A DNA stretch of 64,000 bases from Bacteroidota bacterium. GTDB lineage: Bacteria; Bacteroidota; Rhodothermia; Rhodothermales; UBA10348. This document shows positions 27,808 through 35,859 of the stretch, in pieces. The notes below the pieces were generated by a model. That model saw nothing but the letters and a program-made list of their open reading frames with translations. It was not told the origin of the DNA and made no database searches. Position 1 is the stretch's first letter, and each line of letters opens with the position of its first letter. The position numbers and the translations under genes were made by a program. The DNA is taken from NCBI GenBank assembly GCA_029262835.1, contig JAJCYQ010000060.1, positions 62,001 to 126,000 of the forward strand, in the 5' to 3' direction.

Positions 27808-28197
27808 ATGTCAAAGGGAATTGTTCGCCTCGTCAACGCCGTTTTTTACGCGCACCATGGCGTCATGCAGGAAGAGCATCGGATCGGCGGCCGCTACGAA
27901 GTGGACGTCGAGATGCAGCTCGATTTCAGCGATGCCGCGACGTCAGATGATCTCACGAAAACGGTCGATTATGAGCATGTGTATGCATTGGCCAAGGAGA
28001 TCATCCTGAACAACAAATTCTTCCTGATAGAGCGCCTGGCCTACTTGATGGCCCATCGCATGCTGCGGGAGTCGCCGCGTGTGGAGAGTGTCCAGGTAAC
28101 GGTTCGCAAAGTGAATCCACCAGTAGGTGGTCCATGTGACCGGGCGGAGACGACCTACAAATGCAACAGAAATGATGGACGCTTATCGGAATCGTGA
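27808..28197 (+). CDS. folB: Dihydroneopterin aldolase
   Basis: A 129-residue enzyme of folate synthesis that cleaves dihydroneopterin to 6-hydroxymethyl-dihydropterin and glycolaldehyde. Motifs include RLVNAVFYAHHGVMQEEHRIGGRYEVDVEM at the N-terminus (the His and Glu of the pterin site), TVDYEHVY, FFLIERLAYLMA with the pterin-binding Glu, and VRKVNPPVGG with the catalytic Lys. The C-terminal 20 residues overlap ppk and look unlike the family. The rest of the folate pathway is not nearby. Confidence 0.93.
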   Translation: MSKGIVRLVNAVFYAHHGVMQEEHRIGGRYEVDVEMQLDFSDAATSDDLTKTVDYEHVYALAKEIILNNKFFLIERLAYLMAHRMLRESPRVESVQVTVRKVNPPVGGPCDRAETTYKCNRNDGRLSES

Positions 28198-30214
28198 ACT
28201 ATCCTGGCTGGATTTCAATGAACGCGTCCTGCAGGAAGCGGAGGATGTGCGAAATGCACTTATGGAGCGGCTCAAGTTTCTGGCCATCTTCTCTTCCAAC
28301 CTGGACGAGTTCTATCGGGTTCGCGTAGCAGGTCTACGCAATCTGGGACGCGTATCGGAACGCAAACAGCAACGTATCGGGTACGCCCCGGATGCCCTGG
28401 TCCGGGAAATCCAGCACAACGTGGATCTCCTCCAGGCCCGCTTTGGCAAGGTGTTCAGGGAGACGGTCATTCCGGGACTGGCACGCGCCGGAATGCCACT
28501 GCTGTCGCCTCAGCAGATCGGACAGGATAGCCGACTGAGGCACATTGAGCGCACGATTCTGCCTCATATACAGCTCTGGACGGAGAGCGATGGTACGCCC
28601 CCACCACTTCTGAAAGATGGTGAGACGGTTCTTGTGAGTCTTCGGGCCTCGTCCGTTTGGGAGGATGTTGCAGCCAGAAGCGGAGAACTGTGCATATCAC
28701 GCCTCCACTTTCCGGCCACCGGTCGGTTCATTCAATTCGACGACGGTGCCTTCTGTTTCGTTGACGATGCCGTGCGCGTTCTGCTGTCCCAGCAGGATCC
28801 GAGTATGGAGATGTCCGCCATGTGGGCCGTGAAGATTTCCCGTGACGCTGATCTTCACCTGGAAGATGAGTTCACGGCTGACCTGGCCAAACTAATCCGG
28901 AAGAGCCTCAGGAAACGTGAGACCGGGCGTCCGACGAGGCTACTCTATGATGGCCATATGCCCCTCCTTGTGCTTCGTCGTGTACTCGAATTGTTACACG
29001 TGGACATGCTGGATGCGCAGCTTGGCGGTCGCTATCACAATTTCTCCGATTTTTTCTCCATACTGGATCGCGGGCCCGCGGAACTACGCGATGAGCCCAT
29101 GCCACCGCTGCCGCATCCAGTGTTGTCTGGAAATAATGACATCGTAGCTCGTATTCGTGATGGTGATCGGCTGCTGCACGTCCCGCATCAGACGTATGCG
29201 CCTGTCATCGATCTGCTCACGGAGGCCGCCATGCGCGACGATGTTGAAGAAATCAGGATGACCGTATACCGCGTATCGTCGGATTCAGAAATCATAAACG
29301 CGCTTTGCGACGCAGCCCGCCATGGTATTCGCGTATTCGTGTTCGTGGAACTGAAAGCACGATTCGATGAGGCGAGCAATCTTTCTGTGATGGAGCGGTT
29401 ACGTGAAGCGGGGGCGATTGTGGAAACCAGCCGTCCAGGTATCAAGGTACACGCCAAGCTGGTCCATATCCGGTTTGCCCGAGGCAGTGGACGCGACGTG
29501 GCGCTCATTTCAACGGGCAATTTCAATGAGAAGACGGCACGGCTCTACGATGATGTCACGCTTTTCACGGCAGAGCCCGGCGTGACGTCCGACGTAGGCC
29601 GCGTATTCGACTACCTGGAGCGGGACGATATCCCGCCTGTGACATCGCACCTGCTCGTCGCGCCAAACGAACTGCGTAAAGGTTTCGAGGGCGAAGTTGA
29701 AGCATTGCGATCTGAAGCCAGGAAGGGTCGCCACGCACGTATGATACTCAAGATGAACAGTCTGGAGGACCCCGAACTGATCAGGACGCTTTACGCGGCG
29801 TCGGGGGACGGGGTGCAGATCGACCTGATTGTGCGCGGCATCTGCTGCCTCCGGGCTGGCGTGCCCGGCCTGTCCGAGAACATCCGGGCCATCTCCATAC
29901 TTGATCGCTTCCTTGAACACGCGCGTGTATATGTGTTCGAACGAACGGAGCGGGAGGTCGTCTATCTGGCGAGCGCCGATTGGATGACACGCAATATGAA
30001 CCGGCGCATTGAAATTGCGGCGCCCGTGCTGGACGGGAGGCTGGCCGCGTCTTTGAAAGACTGGCTCGAGTTGCAGCTCTCTGACACAGAAAAAGCGCGG
30101 ACGCTTAACGAAATGAGGTATAACCTGTACGCCAACAAGGACGAATCGGCGCTGCGGGTCCGGGCACAGATTGAGCGCTACCACCAGTTGGCGGCGTCAG
30201 ACGGACTCGACTGA
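28172..30214 (+). CDS. ppk: Polyphosphate kinase 1
   Basis: Makes inorganic polyphosphate reversibly from ATP. The conserved N-terminus YRNRELSWLDFNERVLQEA, SSNLDEFYRVRVAGL, VYRVSSDSEIINAL, and PGIKVHAKLVHIRF with the phosphorylated His are clear. The late motifs STGNFNEKTARLYDD and RGICCLRAGVPG also match. The frame starts at 28127, but ATG 28172 or the adjacent ATG 28175 is the natural start, giving about 680 residues and a 26-nt overlap with folB. It converges on the phosphoesterase fusion gene 5 nt away. Confidence 0.95.
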   Translation: MMDAYRNRELSWLDFNERVLQEAEDVRNALMERLKFLAIFSSNLDEFYRVRVAGLRNLGRVSERKQQRIGYAPDALVREIQHNVDLLQARFGKVFRETVIPGLARAGMPLLSPQQIGQDSRLRHIERTILPHIQLWTESDGTPPPLLKDGETVLVSLRASSVWEDVAARSGELCISRLHFPATGRFIQFDDGAFCFVDDAVRVLLSQQDPSMEMSAMWAVKISRDADLHLEDEFTADLAKLIRKSLRKRETGRPTRLLYDGHMPLLVLRRVLELLHVDMLDAQLGGRYHNFSDFFSILDRGPAELRDEPMPPLPHPVLSGNNDIVARIRDGDRLLHVPHQTYAPVIDLLTEAAMRDDVEEIRMTVYRVSSDSEIINALCDAARHGIRVFVFVELKARFDEASNLSVMERLREAGAIVETSRPGIKVHAKLVHIRFARGSGRDVALISTGNFNEKTARLYDDVTLFTAEPGVTSDVGRVFDYLERDDIPPVTSHLLVAPNELRKGFEGEVEALRSEARKGRHARMILKMNSLEDPELIRTLYAASGDGVQIDLIVRGICCLRAGVPGLSENIRAISILDRFLEHARVYVFERTEREVVYLASADWMTRNMNRRIEIAAPVLDGRLAASLKDWLELQLSDTEKARTLNEMRYNLYANKDESALRVRAQIERYHQLAASDGLD

Positions 30215-30219
30215 TACGG

Positions 30220-33200
30220 TCAGAAAGCAAAACCGAGTCCGCCAGACAGCGCCGTCTCTTCTTCTGACAGGGAGAGATGCATGTTGATCACGGTCAGGTC
30301 AAATACGTTCGTCCAGAGGCCGAAACCGATGCTCTGGTGCCAACGGTCCGATGCATCGTCATCTGCCCATACGCGCCCGTTGTCCAGGTAGGCGAACAGC
30401 CCACCCGTTCCAACGGCTACCGGCGTTGCATAGCGAAACAGTTGGGACCGTACTTCAACGTTCTGATAGAATGACGTCCGCCCGGAAAACCGGTTCATGC
30501 GCCAGCCCCTGAGCGAACCAGACCCTCCAATGGACTGGGACAGAAAGAACGGCACGTCGCCAATCGTGTGCCCCGCACCCAGTTGCAGCCCCAGAATGTG
30601 GTCAGGGTCACCCAGCAGCGGATTGAACCATGAGATCCGGGTGGACAGGTCTGCGGACGATTTGGATGCATCATTGTAGCCGAAACGGGCGTGTGTCCGG
30701 GCTGCCCAGAAAAATCCGTAGCTGGGGGCGACGGGGTTGTCCCTGAAATCCGCCTCCATTTCACCAATCAGACCACCGAAGATCTGTCGATCAAAATCGT
30801 TTGGATCCACGCCGGCCGCAGCCGATCCCGTAAAGCGATCCTCGTCCCGCTGGACATCAAAGAGCTCGAAGCCATGCCCTAGTCGGGCGTTGACGTGCGG
30901 CGAGACCGGCTTATCCAACATGACATCAACTTCAGCAGCCGTCATGCGCGTCCTGTAGAATGCAGACCCCGGGACAAAACGGTCCGTTTCGTTGCCAAAA
31001 CCGAAGAAGTTGACAGTCGAGTTGGGCGACTGGACATCGGCGCGAAAGAGAATGCCCCAATCCTGCAGCCGATGGGTGAAGTGGCCCAGGTAGTTGATGT
31101 GTATGCCACCCGTCTCGGGCGCAAAATTGGCCGCAGCCGTATGAAACGTACTGTAGGGTTCACGCCGGAACCTGTAGGACGTGTGCGTGAAACCGCCACC
31201 GAACGCGAATCCGACATCCTGGTTGGACTCCAGAAAAAGACGCGGAAGCAGTACTTCGAACCAGTACGCCTCCGGGTCATACGTCGTTGAGACGGGGTCG
31301 TTGTCCCTTTTGTCGCGCGTAGTGGGTCCTTCTCTGACGTCCGATCCGTACTCCGTGTCGTAGACAATGAAATGTCGGTTGGTAGCTGCTCCCCTGGTAT
31401 TGTCCACGTAGGTGTCGAGGTCCGTTCCACCAACGGCGTAGACCCGGATGGGCATATGGGCATCGCCCGTTATCTGGAAAGAGTCCCTGCCGCCAAGACC
31501 ATACAGCCGGATTTCTTCTGTTTCATCGGCATGGAATGTTCGGCGGAAGAGCTCCTTGCGGACCTCACCTTCCTTGAGCGTCTTGAACATGACCACTTCG
31601 ACCTGGTCTCCGCTTGAGCGGATGGAGAACTGCTCATGTTTGTCCGTGCCGACTACATCAACGAGCTTACTGAGAATATCGTAGTAGTCGGATGCCACGC
31701 GGGGCAGATTCGCCAGGCGCTCGTGCAACGTGCGCTCGAACCAGGCTCTGTAGTTCCCCTGCAATTCCTGGGGGATCTCTTCGAGCGTAGCAGAGATCAC
31801 TTCAGGCGTGATGGTTCGCTGTAACGTTTCTGCTTCGGTAACCCACTCGTCCCGTGTCAATTCCGCCGTCAGTCTCCGGTCCTGCGTCATTCCGTTTGAG
31901 TTGAGACCTCGCAGCATCCCGAAATCAGGCCGGAAGTCCTGGAACTTGGGTAGCACCCATGGCGATTTTATGACGGATGGAAAGACACCGTTCATGTAGT
32001 TGAAGGCCCAGTCCCGGTCACGAGGAATGGGCTGGAAAAAGCGTCCTTTACCATCCGGATTGTCGAACGATGCCCATCGCCACTGATCCTGGTGACGGTC
32101 CCAGTCGCTCATATACATGTCGAGCAGACGGACCCGGGCAAACATGTTGGCATCGACCCTGTTGTCATTGTCTTCCCGCAGTTCGCGGTGGAATTTTGCG
32201 GCAGACTCCACGTCGAGCGACTCACCGAACTGGGGTAGGCCTGTCATGTCGTCGTCCGGACGCCGCTCGAACAGCATGAGCCGGTCGGCCACCAGGTCTT
32301 CGAACGGACCGAATCGAGGATCGCGCGGCACATAATAGAGCGATGCTGCGGGATGATATATACCGGCCGCCTCGGAGAGTGGTGGGACCAGAAGGGCGCC
32401 ATACGGAAAAATGGCACTCGTCTGATCGGCAAAGACCTGCCTGGCAATGGTCTTTTTGAACGGATCGGGTATCGTTGCCGTGGCGTCCTTGTTCATGGTC
32501 CGTAGCACATACTCGTGCCCCAGACTGTCTACCAGACGTACCGATGTGGTCTGCAGTCCGCCGCCCTTCTTGATTGGCTGGAGGCCACCCTGTACGGTGC
32601 CAATGTCGAAAACCGGGGCCCGTACTTCCTGCGCCCAGGCCTGCCGGTGATGATCACCCCAGAAAAAAGAACGGAGCCGGCCTGCGGCGAGACCGGCATC
32701 GAGGATGGCCGAGGCACTGTCCGGAAGCGCGGGTGGCTCAGCCGGAGGCGCCTCGTCCAGGATAATACGTTTCTCGGGAAACAGTTCGGTTTCATAAAGG
32801 ACCTGGTATCCGTGTTCGCTGTCGTCAGGTTCCAGGGCGTAGAGAAGCGTTCTGCCAGACTGTAATACATCGACGACCAGCAGCCCGTATCCGCCGTGCG
32901 TGAAAGCGGAGGGTGCTCCCGATGATACCCATGACGGCCGCGAGCCACCACCGCTGATCAGGATATGGTCCAGGGGCCCCAAGGGAATATGTTGAAGACC
33001 GTGTTCATGGCCAGCCACGTAGAGGGAACGACCTTCTTCAGCTTGCATCATCGCGAGCATGGTCTGTGCGAAAGCCTGGAACTTCCTGTTCGATACATCC
33101 TGCTCGGCGCCGATGGCATTGCGCAGAAGTGGATACAGCGAACCTATGACGGGCAAGGGAATCCAGGCATACTCCCAGAGCTCAGTGAGCGGAAAAATGT

Positions 33201-33930
33201 GGTCCCTGAGGGGGTAGTGACCTCCATGCTGCCCCATGGAAATCAATGGGTGGTGACCGACGACAATCACAACCTCATCGTCCCTCTTGTTCATGATGTC
33301 TGCGAGCGCTACCAGGAGTTCCCCATCCTCAGCCACCTCATAATCGTCCGATTCACCGGTTGGTTTGGGTTTGTCCATGAGCCACCATTGGGTATCGATG
33401 GCGACAAGCCGAACGTAGTCCGACAGTTTTACCTCGTGAGGACCAGCCAGTCCTTCATTCGGAAGCAGCCGATAGTCCCCATCACCCCAGGATTCAATGT
33501 ATGCTTCCTGCCTTCCCAGGATGTCGGCGCTGTAGTTCGGGGCTTTGCCCCAATCGTGATTGCCGGGTACGAAAATGACATCTCCGTGGGCATCCTGGAC
33601 CGCTCGGAGTTGAGCAGTGAGTCGATGTTCTGCCTCGGATCGATCTGGGGATGTGGAGTCGGGCAGCCCGCAGCAGTAAATGTTGTCGCCTGTGAATACG
33701 ACGTGGGCTGCGGTGGAGGTGTCGGCCAGTACACGGCGCAGCAGATCCAGGGCCGGCGTGGTACCGGATGCATCGGCTCCTCCCGCATCTCCAATAATGA
33801 TGAGTCGCGAGTCTATCGCATGCTCACCCTCGGATAGTGGAAGAGTCCGCTCCTGGGCCGATGCCAGCTCGACGGCTGACATCAGGTAAGCGCCGAGAAG
33901 AATCCATAGAAAGGATTTCATGGGGATCAT
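30220..33930 (-). CDS. Calcineurin-like phosphoesterase fused to outer-membrane beta-barrel
   Basis: A 1236-residue exported protein. A signal peptide ends near ASAQE. Residues 40-350 are a metallophosphoesterase domain: GDAGG (47-51), GDNIY (81-85), GNHDW (123-127), VVGHHPL (223-229) and AGHEHG (306-311). Residues 440-660 form a second domain with VLRTMNKD (476-482), SDWDRHQDQW (608-617) and RDRDWAF (637-643), reminiscent of HipA/Fam20-type kinase cores. From about residue 880 to the end lies a beta-barrel of the surface-antigen (BamA/TamA) type, ending GGLGFAF with terminal Phe. It overlaps the upstream SdiA-regulated-type gene as ATGA. The phosphoesterase and barrel are clear; the kinase-like reading is my inference. 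Confidence 0.85.
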   Translation of the reverse strand: MIPMKSFLWILLGAYLMSAVELASAQERTLPLSEGEHAIDSRLIIIGDAGGADASGTTPALDLLRRVLADTSTAAHVVFTGDNIYCCGLPDSTSPDRSEAEHRLTAQLRAVQDAHGDVIFVPGNHDWGKAPNYSADILGRQEAYIESWGDGDYRLLPNEGLAGPHEVKLSDYVRLVAIDTQWWLMDKPKPTGESDDYEVAEDGELLVALADIMNKRDDEVVIVVGHHPLISMGQHGGHYPLRDHIFPLTELWEYAWIPLPVIGSLYPLLRNAIGAEQDVSNRKFQAFAQTMLAMMQAEEGRSLYVAGHEHGLQHIPLGPLDHILISGGGSRPSWVSSGAPSAFTHGGYGLLVVDVLQSGRTLLYALEPDDSEHGYQVLYETELFPEKRIILDEAPPAEPPALPDSASAILDAGLAAGRLRSFFWGDHHRQAWAQEVRAPVFDIGTVQGGLQPIKKGGGLQTTSVRLVDSLGHEYVLRTMNKDATATIPDPFKKTIARQVFADQTSAIFPYGALLVPPLSEAAGIYHPAASLYYVPRDPRFGPFEDLVADRLMLFERRPDDDMTGLPQFGESLDVESAAKFHRELREDNDNRVDANMFARVRLLDMYMSDWDRHQDQWRWASFDNPDGKGRFFQPIPRDRDWAFNYMNGVFPSVIKSPWVLPKFQDFRPDFGMLRGLNSNGMTQDRRLTAELTRDEWVTEAETLQRTITPEVISATLEEIPQELQGNYRAWFERTLHERLANLPRVASDYYDILSKLVDVVGTDKHEQFSIRSSGDQVEVVMFKTLKEGEVRKELFRRTFHADETEEIRLYGLGGRDSFQITGDAHMPIRVYAVGGTDLDTYVDNTRGAATNRHFIVYDTEYGSDVREGPTTRDKRDNDPVSTTYDPEAYWFEVLLPRLFLESNQDVGFAFGGGFTHTSYRFRREPYSTFHTAAANFAPETGGIHINYLGHFTHRLQDWGILFRADVQSPNSTVNFFGFGNETDRFVPGSAFYRTRMTAAEVDVMLDKPVSPHVNARLGHGFELFDVQRDEDRFTGSAAAGVDPNDFDRQIFGGLIGEMEADFRDNPVAPSYGFFWAARTHARFGYNDASKSSADLSTRISWFNPLLGDPDHILGLQLGAGHTIGDVPFFLSQSIGGSGSLRGWRMNRFSGRTSFYQNVEVRSQLFRYATPVAVGTGGLFAYLDNGRVWADDDASDRWHQSIGFGLWTNVFDLTVINMHLSLSEEETALSGGLGFAF

Positions 33931-34757
33931 CGCTGGTGGAACACGAAGATACGGGCTGGCAGGTCATGGCCCTCCGAAGATATATAGAGTGTACCACGGG
34001 GAGAGAACACAATTCCCTCGGGCTGTACCATGCCTTCAAGGTTGAATGCTACGCGCTCCACAAGTGTCATCTCCCGCGTGAGGACGTAGAGTTCAATTCC
34101 GGTCGAGGAGAGCACATACAGGTGACCCGTTGAAGGATGAACGGCAATCCCCGAAGGGTTGACGTCCTCGATTCTTTTTTTCTCATTGCCGTCAGGATCA
34201 ACGGCCTGTTCATCGATCACGAAGCGTGCCCGTTCGGACCTGTAACCGGATGCCGGATTGAACGACCAAATGGTCCGCTCTTCGTCCGGATCGTAATCAT
34301 GCCCCGGAAAATGTTTTGCCGCAATCAGGAGGTGTCCATCCAGATCGATGCCCAGGCCTTCAGTGTTGTGCCGTCTGGAGAGTCCGGTCGGTGTCCGTGA
34401 CAGGTTTCCAGGATCAGCCAGCGAGAAGTAAAACAGATCCCCATCAGATTCCAGGACCCATGCGGTCGAATCGACGATCTCAACTCCCTCGTAATCCCGG
34501 TCCGAGCCAAACCGGATTTCTTCCAGTATATTCCCCGTTCGATGGTCAATTCTGAAAAGAAAGCCATTTTCGTCCTGGACTGCCGCAAGTGTTCCGTCGG
34601 GAAACCGTCCCAGACCCGAAATTTCTTTCAGGATATCCGGGAGGGAAAAGGAATCATCCGGGGCGTCAAACAGGTAAGGAGCGTGTTGTACGGGCTGGGC
34701 GTGGCAGGCACCCAGCAGGACGAATGAGAGCAGGACGGGAAGTGAACGCAATATCAC
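33927..34757 (-). CDS. SdiA-regulated-type (YjiK-like) beta-propeller lipoprotein
   Basis: A 276-residue lipoprotein with lipobox LLGAC at residues 14-18 and a beta-propeller-like remainder. Motifs include LKEISGLGRFPDGTLAAVQDENGFLF, RDYEGVEIVDSTAWVLESDGDLF, NTEGLGIDLDGHLLIAAKH and NPSGIAVHPSTGHLYVLSS, which match the SdiA-regulated family, related to phytase-like propellers. A GTG at 34757 is the start; a TTG two codons later is possible. Its stop overlaps the phosphoesterase-barrel fusion, so both are likely made together, and a joint role in surface phosphate-ester turnover is conceivable but unproven. Confidence 0.85.
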   Translation of the reverse strand: MILRSLPVLLSFVLLGACHAQPVQHAPYLFDAPDDSFSLPDILKEISGLGRFPDGTLAAVQDENGFLFRIDHRTGNILEEIRFGSDRDYEGVEIVDSTAWVLESDGDLFYFSLADPGNLSRTPTGLSRRHNTEGLGIDLDGHLLIAAKHFPGHDYDPDEERTIWSFNPASGYRSERARFVIDEQAVDPDGNEKKRIEDVNPSGIAVHPSTGHLYVLSSTGIELYVLTREMTLVERVAFNLEGMVQPEGIVFSPRGTLYISSEGHDLPARIFVFHQR

Positions 34758-34774
34758 GGTAAAAAAGGTATTCG

Positions 34775-35356
34775 ATGGAAGCTGAACAGGAGGAGATCAA
34801 CCTCGGGTCAAAAAAACGGGGTGTAGAAACCATGCTGCGGACGACGTACCGGGTTCATATGGACCTTACGTCCCTTGCGGATGCCAAGTCCAATATCATG
34901 ATATCCATCAACGGTATCATCATCTCCATCATCATTGCGTCGATTTCTCCAAAGATCGATACGAATCCGTGGCTTCTCATACCCACAAGCTTTCTGTTGG
35001 TTGGCTGCCTCATATCTATCGTCTATGCCGTGATTTCAGCGCGCCCAAGGGTTCCACGCGACCCGATATCGCTCGGAGAAATCCAGAAGAGACAGGGTAA
35101 TATCCTGTTTTTCGGTCACTATTCGCATCTCAGTGAGGAGGAGTTTGAAGAAGGCATGACGGAGGTCATGGTCGACAAGAACCTGATGTACCGCAACATG
35201 ATTCGGGATATCTACGGTCTCGGTTCTGTGCTTTCCAGGAAATTCGCGCTCCTCAGAGTCTCCTACAATATGTTCATGGTTGCGCTAATACTGGGCATTC
35301 TGAGTTTCATCGGTGTCTATGTCTGGGTCGTTTTCAACAGTGGTATGGTGTTATGA
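34775..35356 (+). CDS. Pycsar-effector-like (PycTM/DUF5706) membrane protein
   Basis: A 193-residue protein with three hydrophobic helices: IMISINGIIISIIIASIS (residues 42-58), WLLIPTSFLLVGCLISIVYAV (66-87) and a last one near the C-terminus (VALILGILSFIGVYVWVV). The segment TYRVHMDLTSLADAKSNIMIS before the first helix is the hallmark of DUF5706/PycTM, the membrane effector domain of Pycsar antiphage systems. No nucleotide cyclase or HD domain is attached or encoded nearby, so it is either an orphan effector or a housekeeping relative. It overlaps sixA as ATGA. A weak AAGG precedes the ATG. Confidence 0.82.
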   Translation: MEAEQEEINLGSKKRGVETMLRTTYRVHMDLTSLADAKSNIMISINGIIISIIIASISPKIDTNPWLLIPTSFLLVGCLISIVYAVISARPRVPRDPISLGEIQKRQGNILFFGHYSHLSEEEFEEGMTEVMVDKNLMYRNMIRDIYGLGSVLSRKFALLRVSYNMFMVALILGILSFIGVYVWVVFNSGMVL

Positions 35357-35859
35357 AGCGTCTCCTGCTGCTCAGGCATGGGAAGTCGGACTGGAACGCC
35401 GACTTTGAAACGGATCATGACAGGCCCATCAATGAGCGGGGCGTGAAGGCAGCCCGCGCCGTCGGACTGTTTCTCAAGGAACAGCGTGCATACAGGCCGG
35501 ATCGGTTGCTCTGCTCATCGGCCCGCCGGACCAGGGAGACGCTGGAACATGTTTTGTCTGAAACTGGATGGCAGGGCCAGCCAGTAGACTACCTGGATGC
35601 GTTGTACCTGGCGGCACCCACTGCGGCGCTTGCCGTATTGTCGGAGTATGTTTCGGACGTAGACGTGCTCATGATGGTGGGTCACCAACCCACGCTTTCG
35701 GGGTTGCTGTCTCTCCTTGTTGGGGGCGGTCAGGTCAATTACCCTACGGCAGCGCTTGCTATCGTGGATTTTGATCAACAGGTCGGGGCGCGTGGCAGGC
35801 TGCGCGGCCAGGGGCATCTTCAGGCGTTCATTCCTCCACGAATACTGCCTTCTTACTAG
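35353..35859 (+). CDS. sixA: Phosphohistidine phosphatase SixA
   Basis: A 168-residue histidine phosphatase-superfamily enzyme; SixA dephosphorylates His residues in phosphorelay or PTS proteins. The catalytic RHGKSDW is at residues 8-14, with NERG, SSARRTRETL and VGHQPTLSGLLSLL, where the second active-site His is GH. ATG 35353 overlaps the stop of the PycTM-like gene, so the two are translationally coupled. Its final 32 nt overlap the convergent GAF-domain gene. Confidence 0.92.
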   Translation: MKRLLLLRHGKSDWNADFETDHDRPINERGVKAARAVGLFLKEQRAYRPDRLLCSSARRTRETLEHVLSETGWQGQPVDYLDALYLAAPTAALAVLSEYVSDVDVLMMVGHQPTLSGLLSLLVGGGQVNYPTAALAIVDFDQQVGARGRLRGQGHLQAFIPPRILPSY

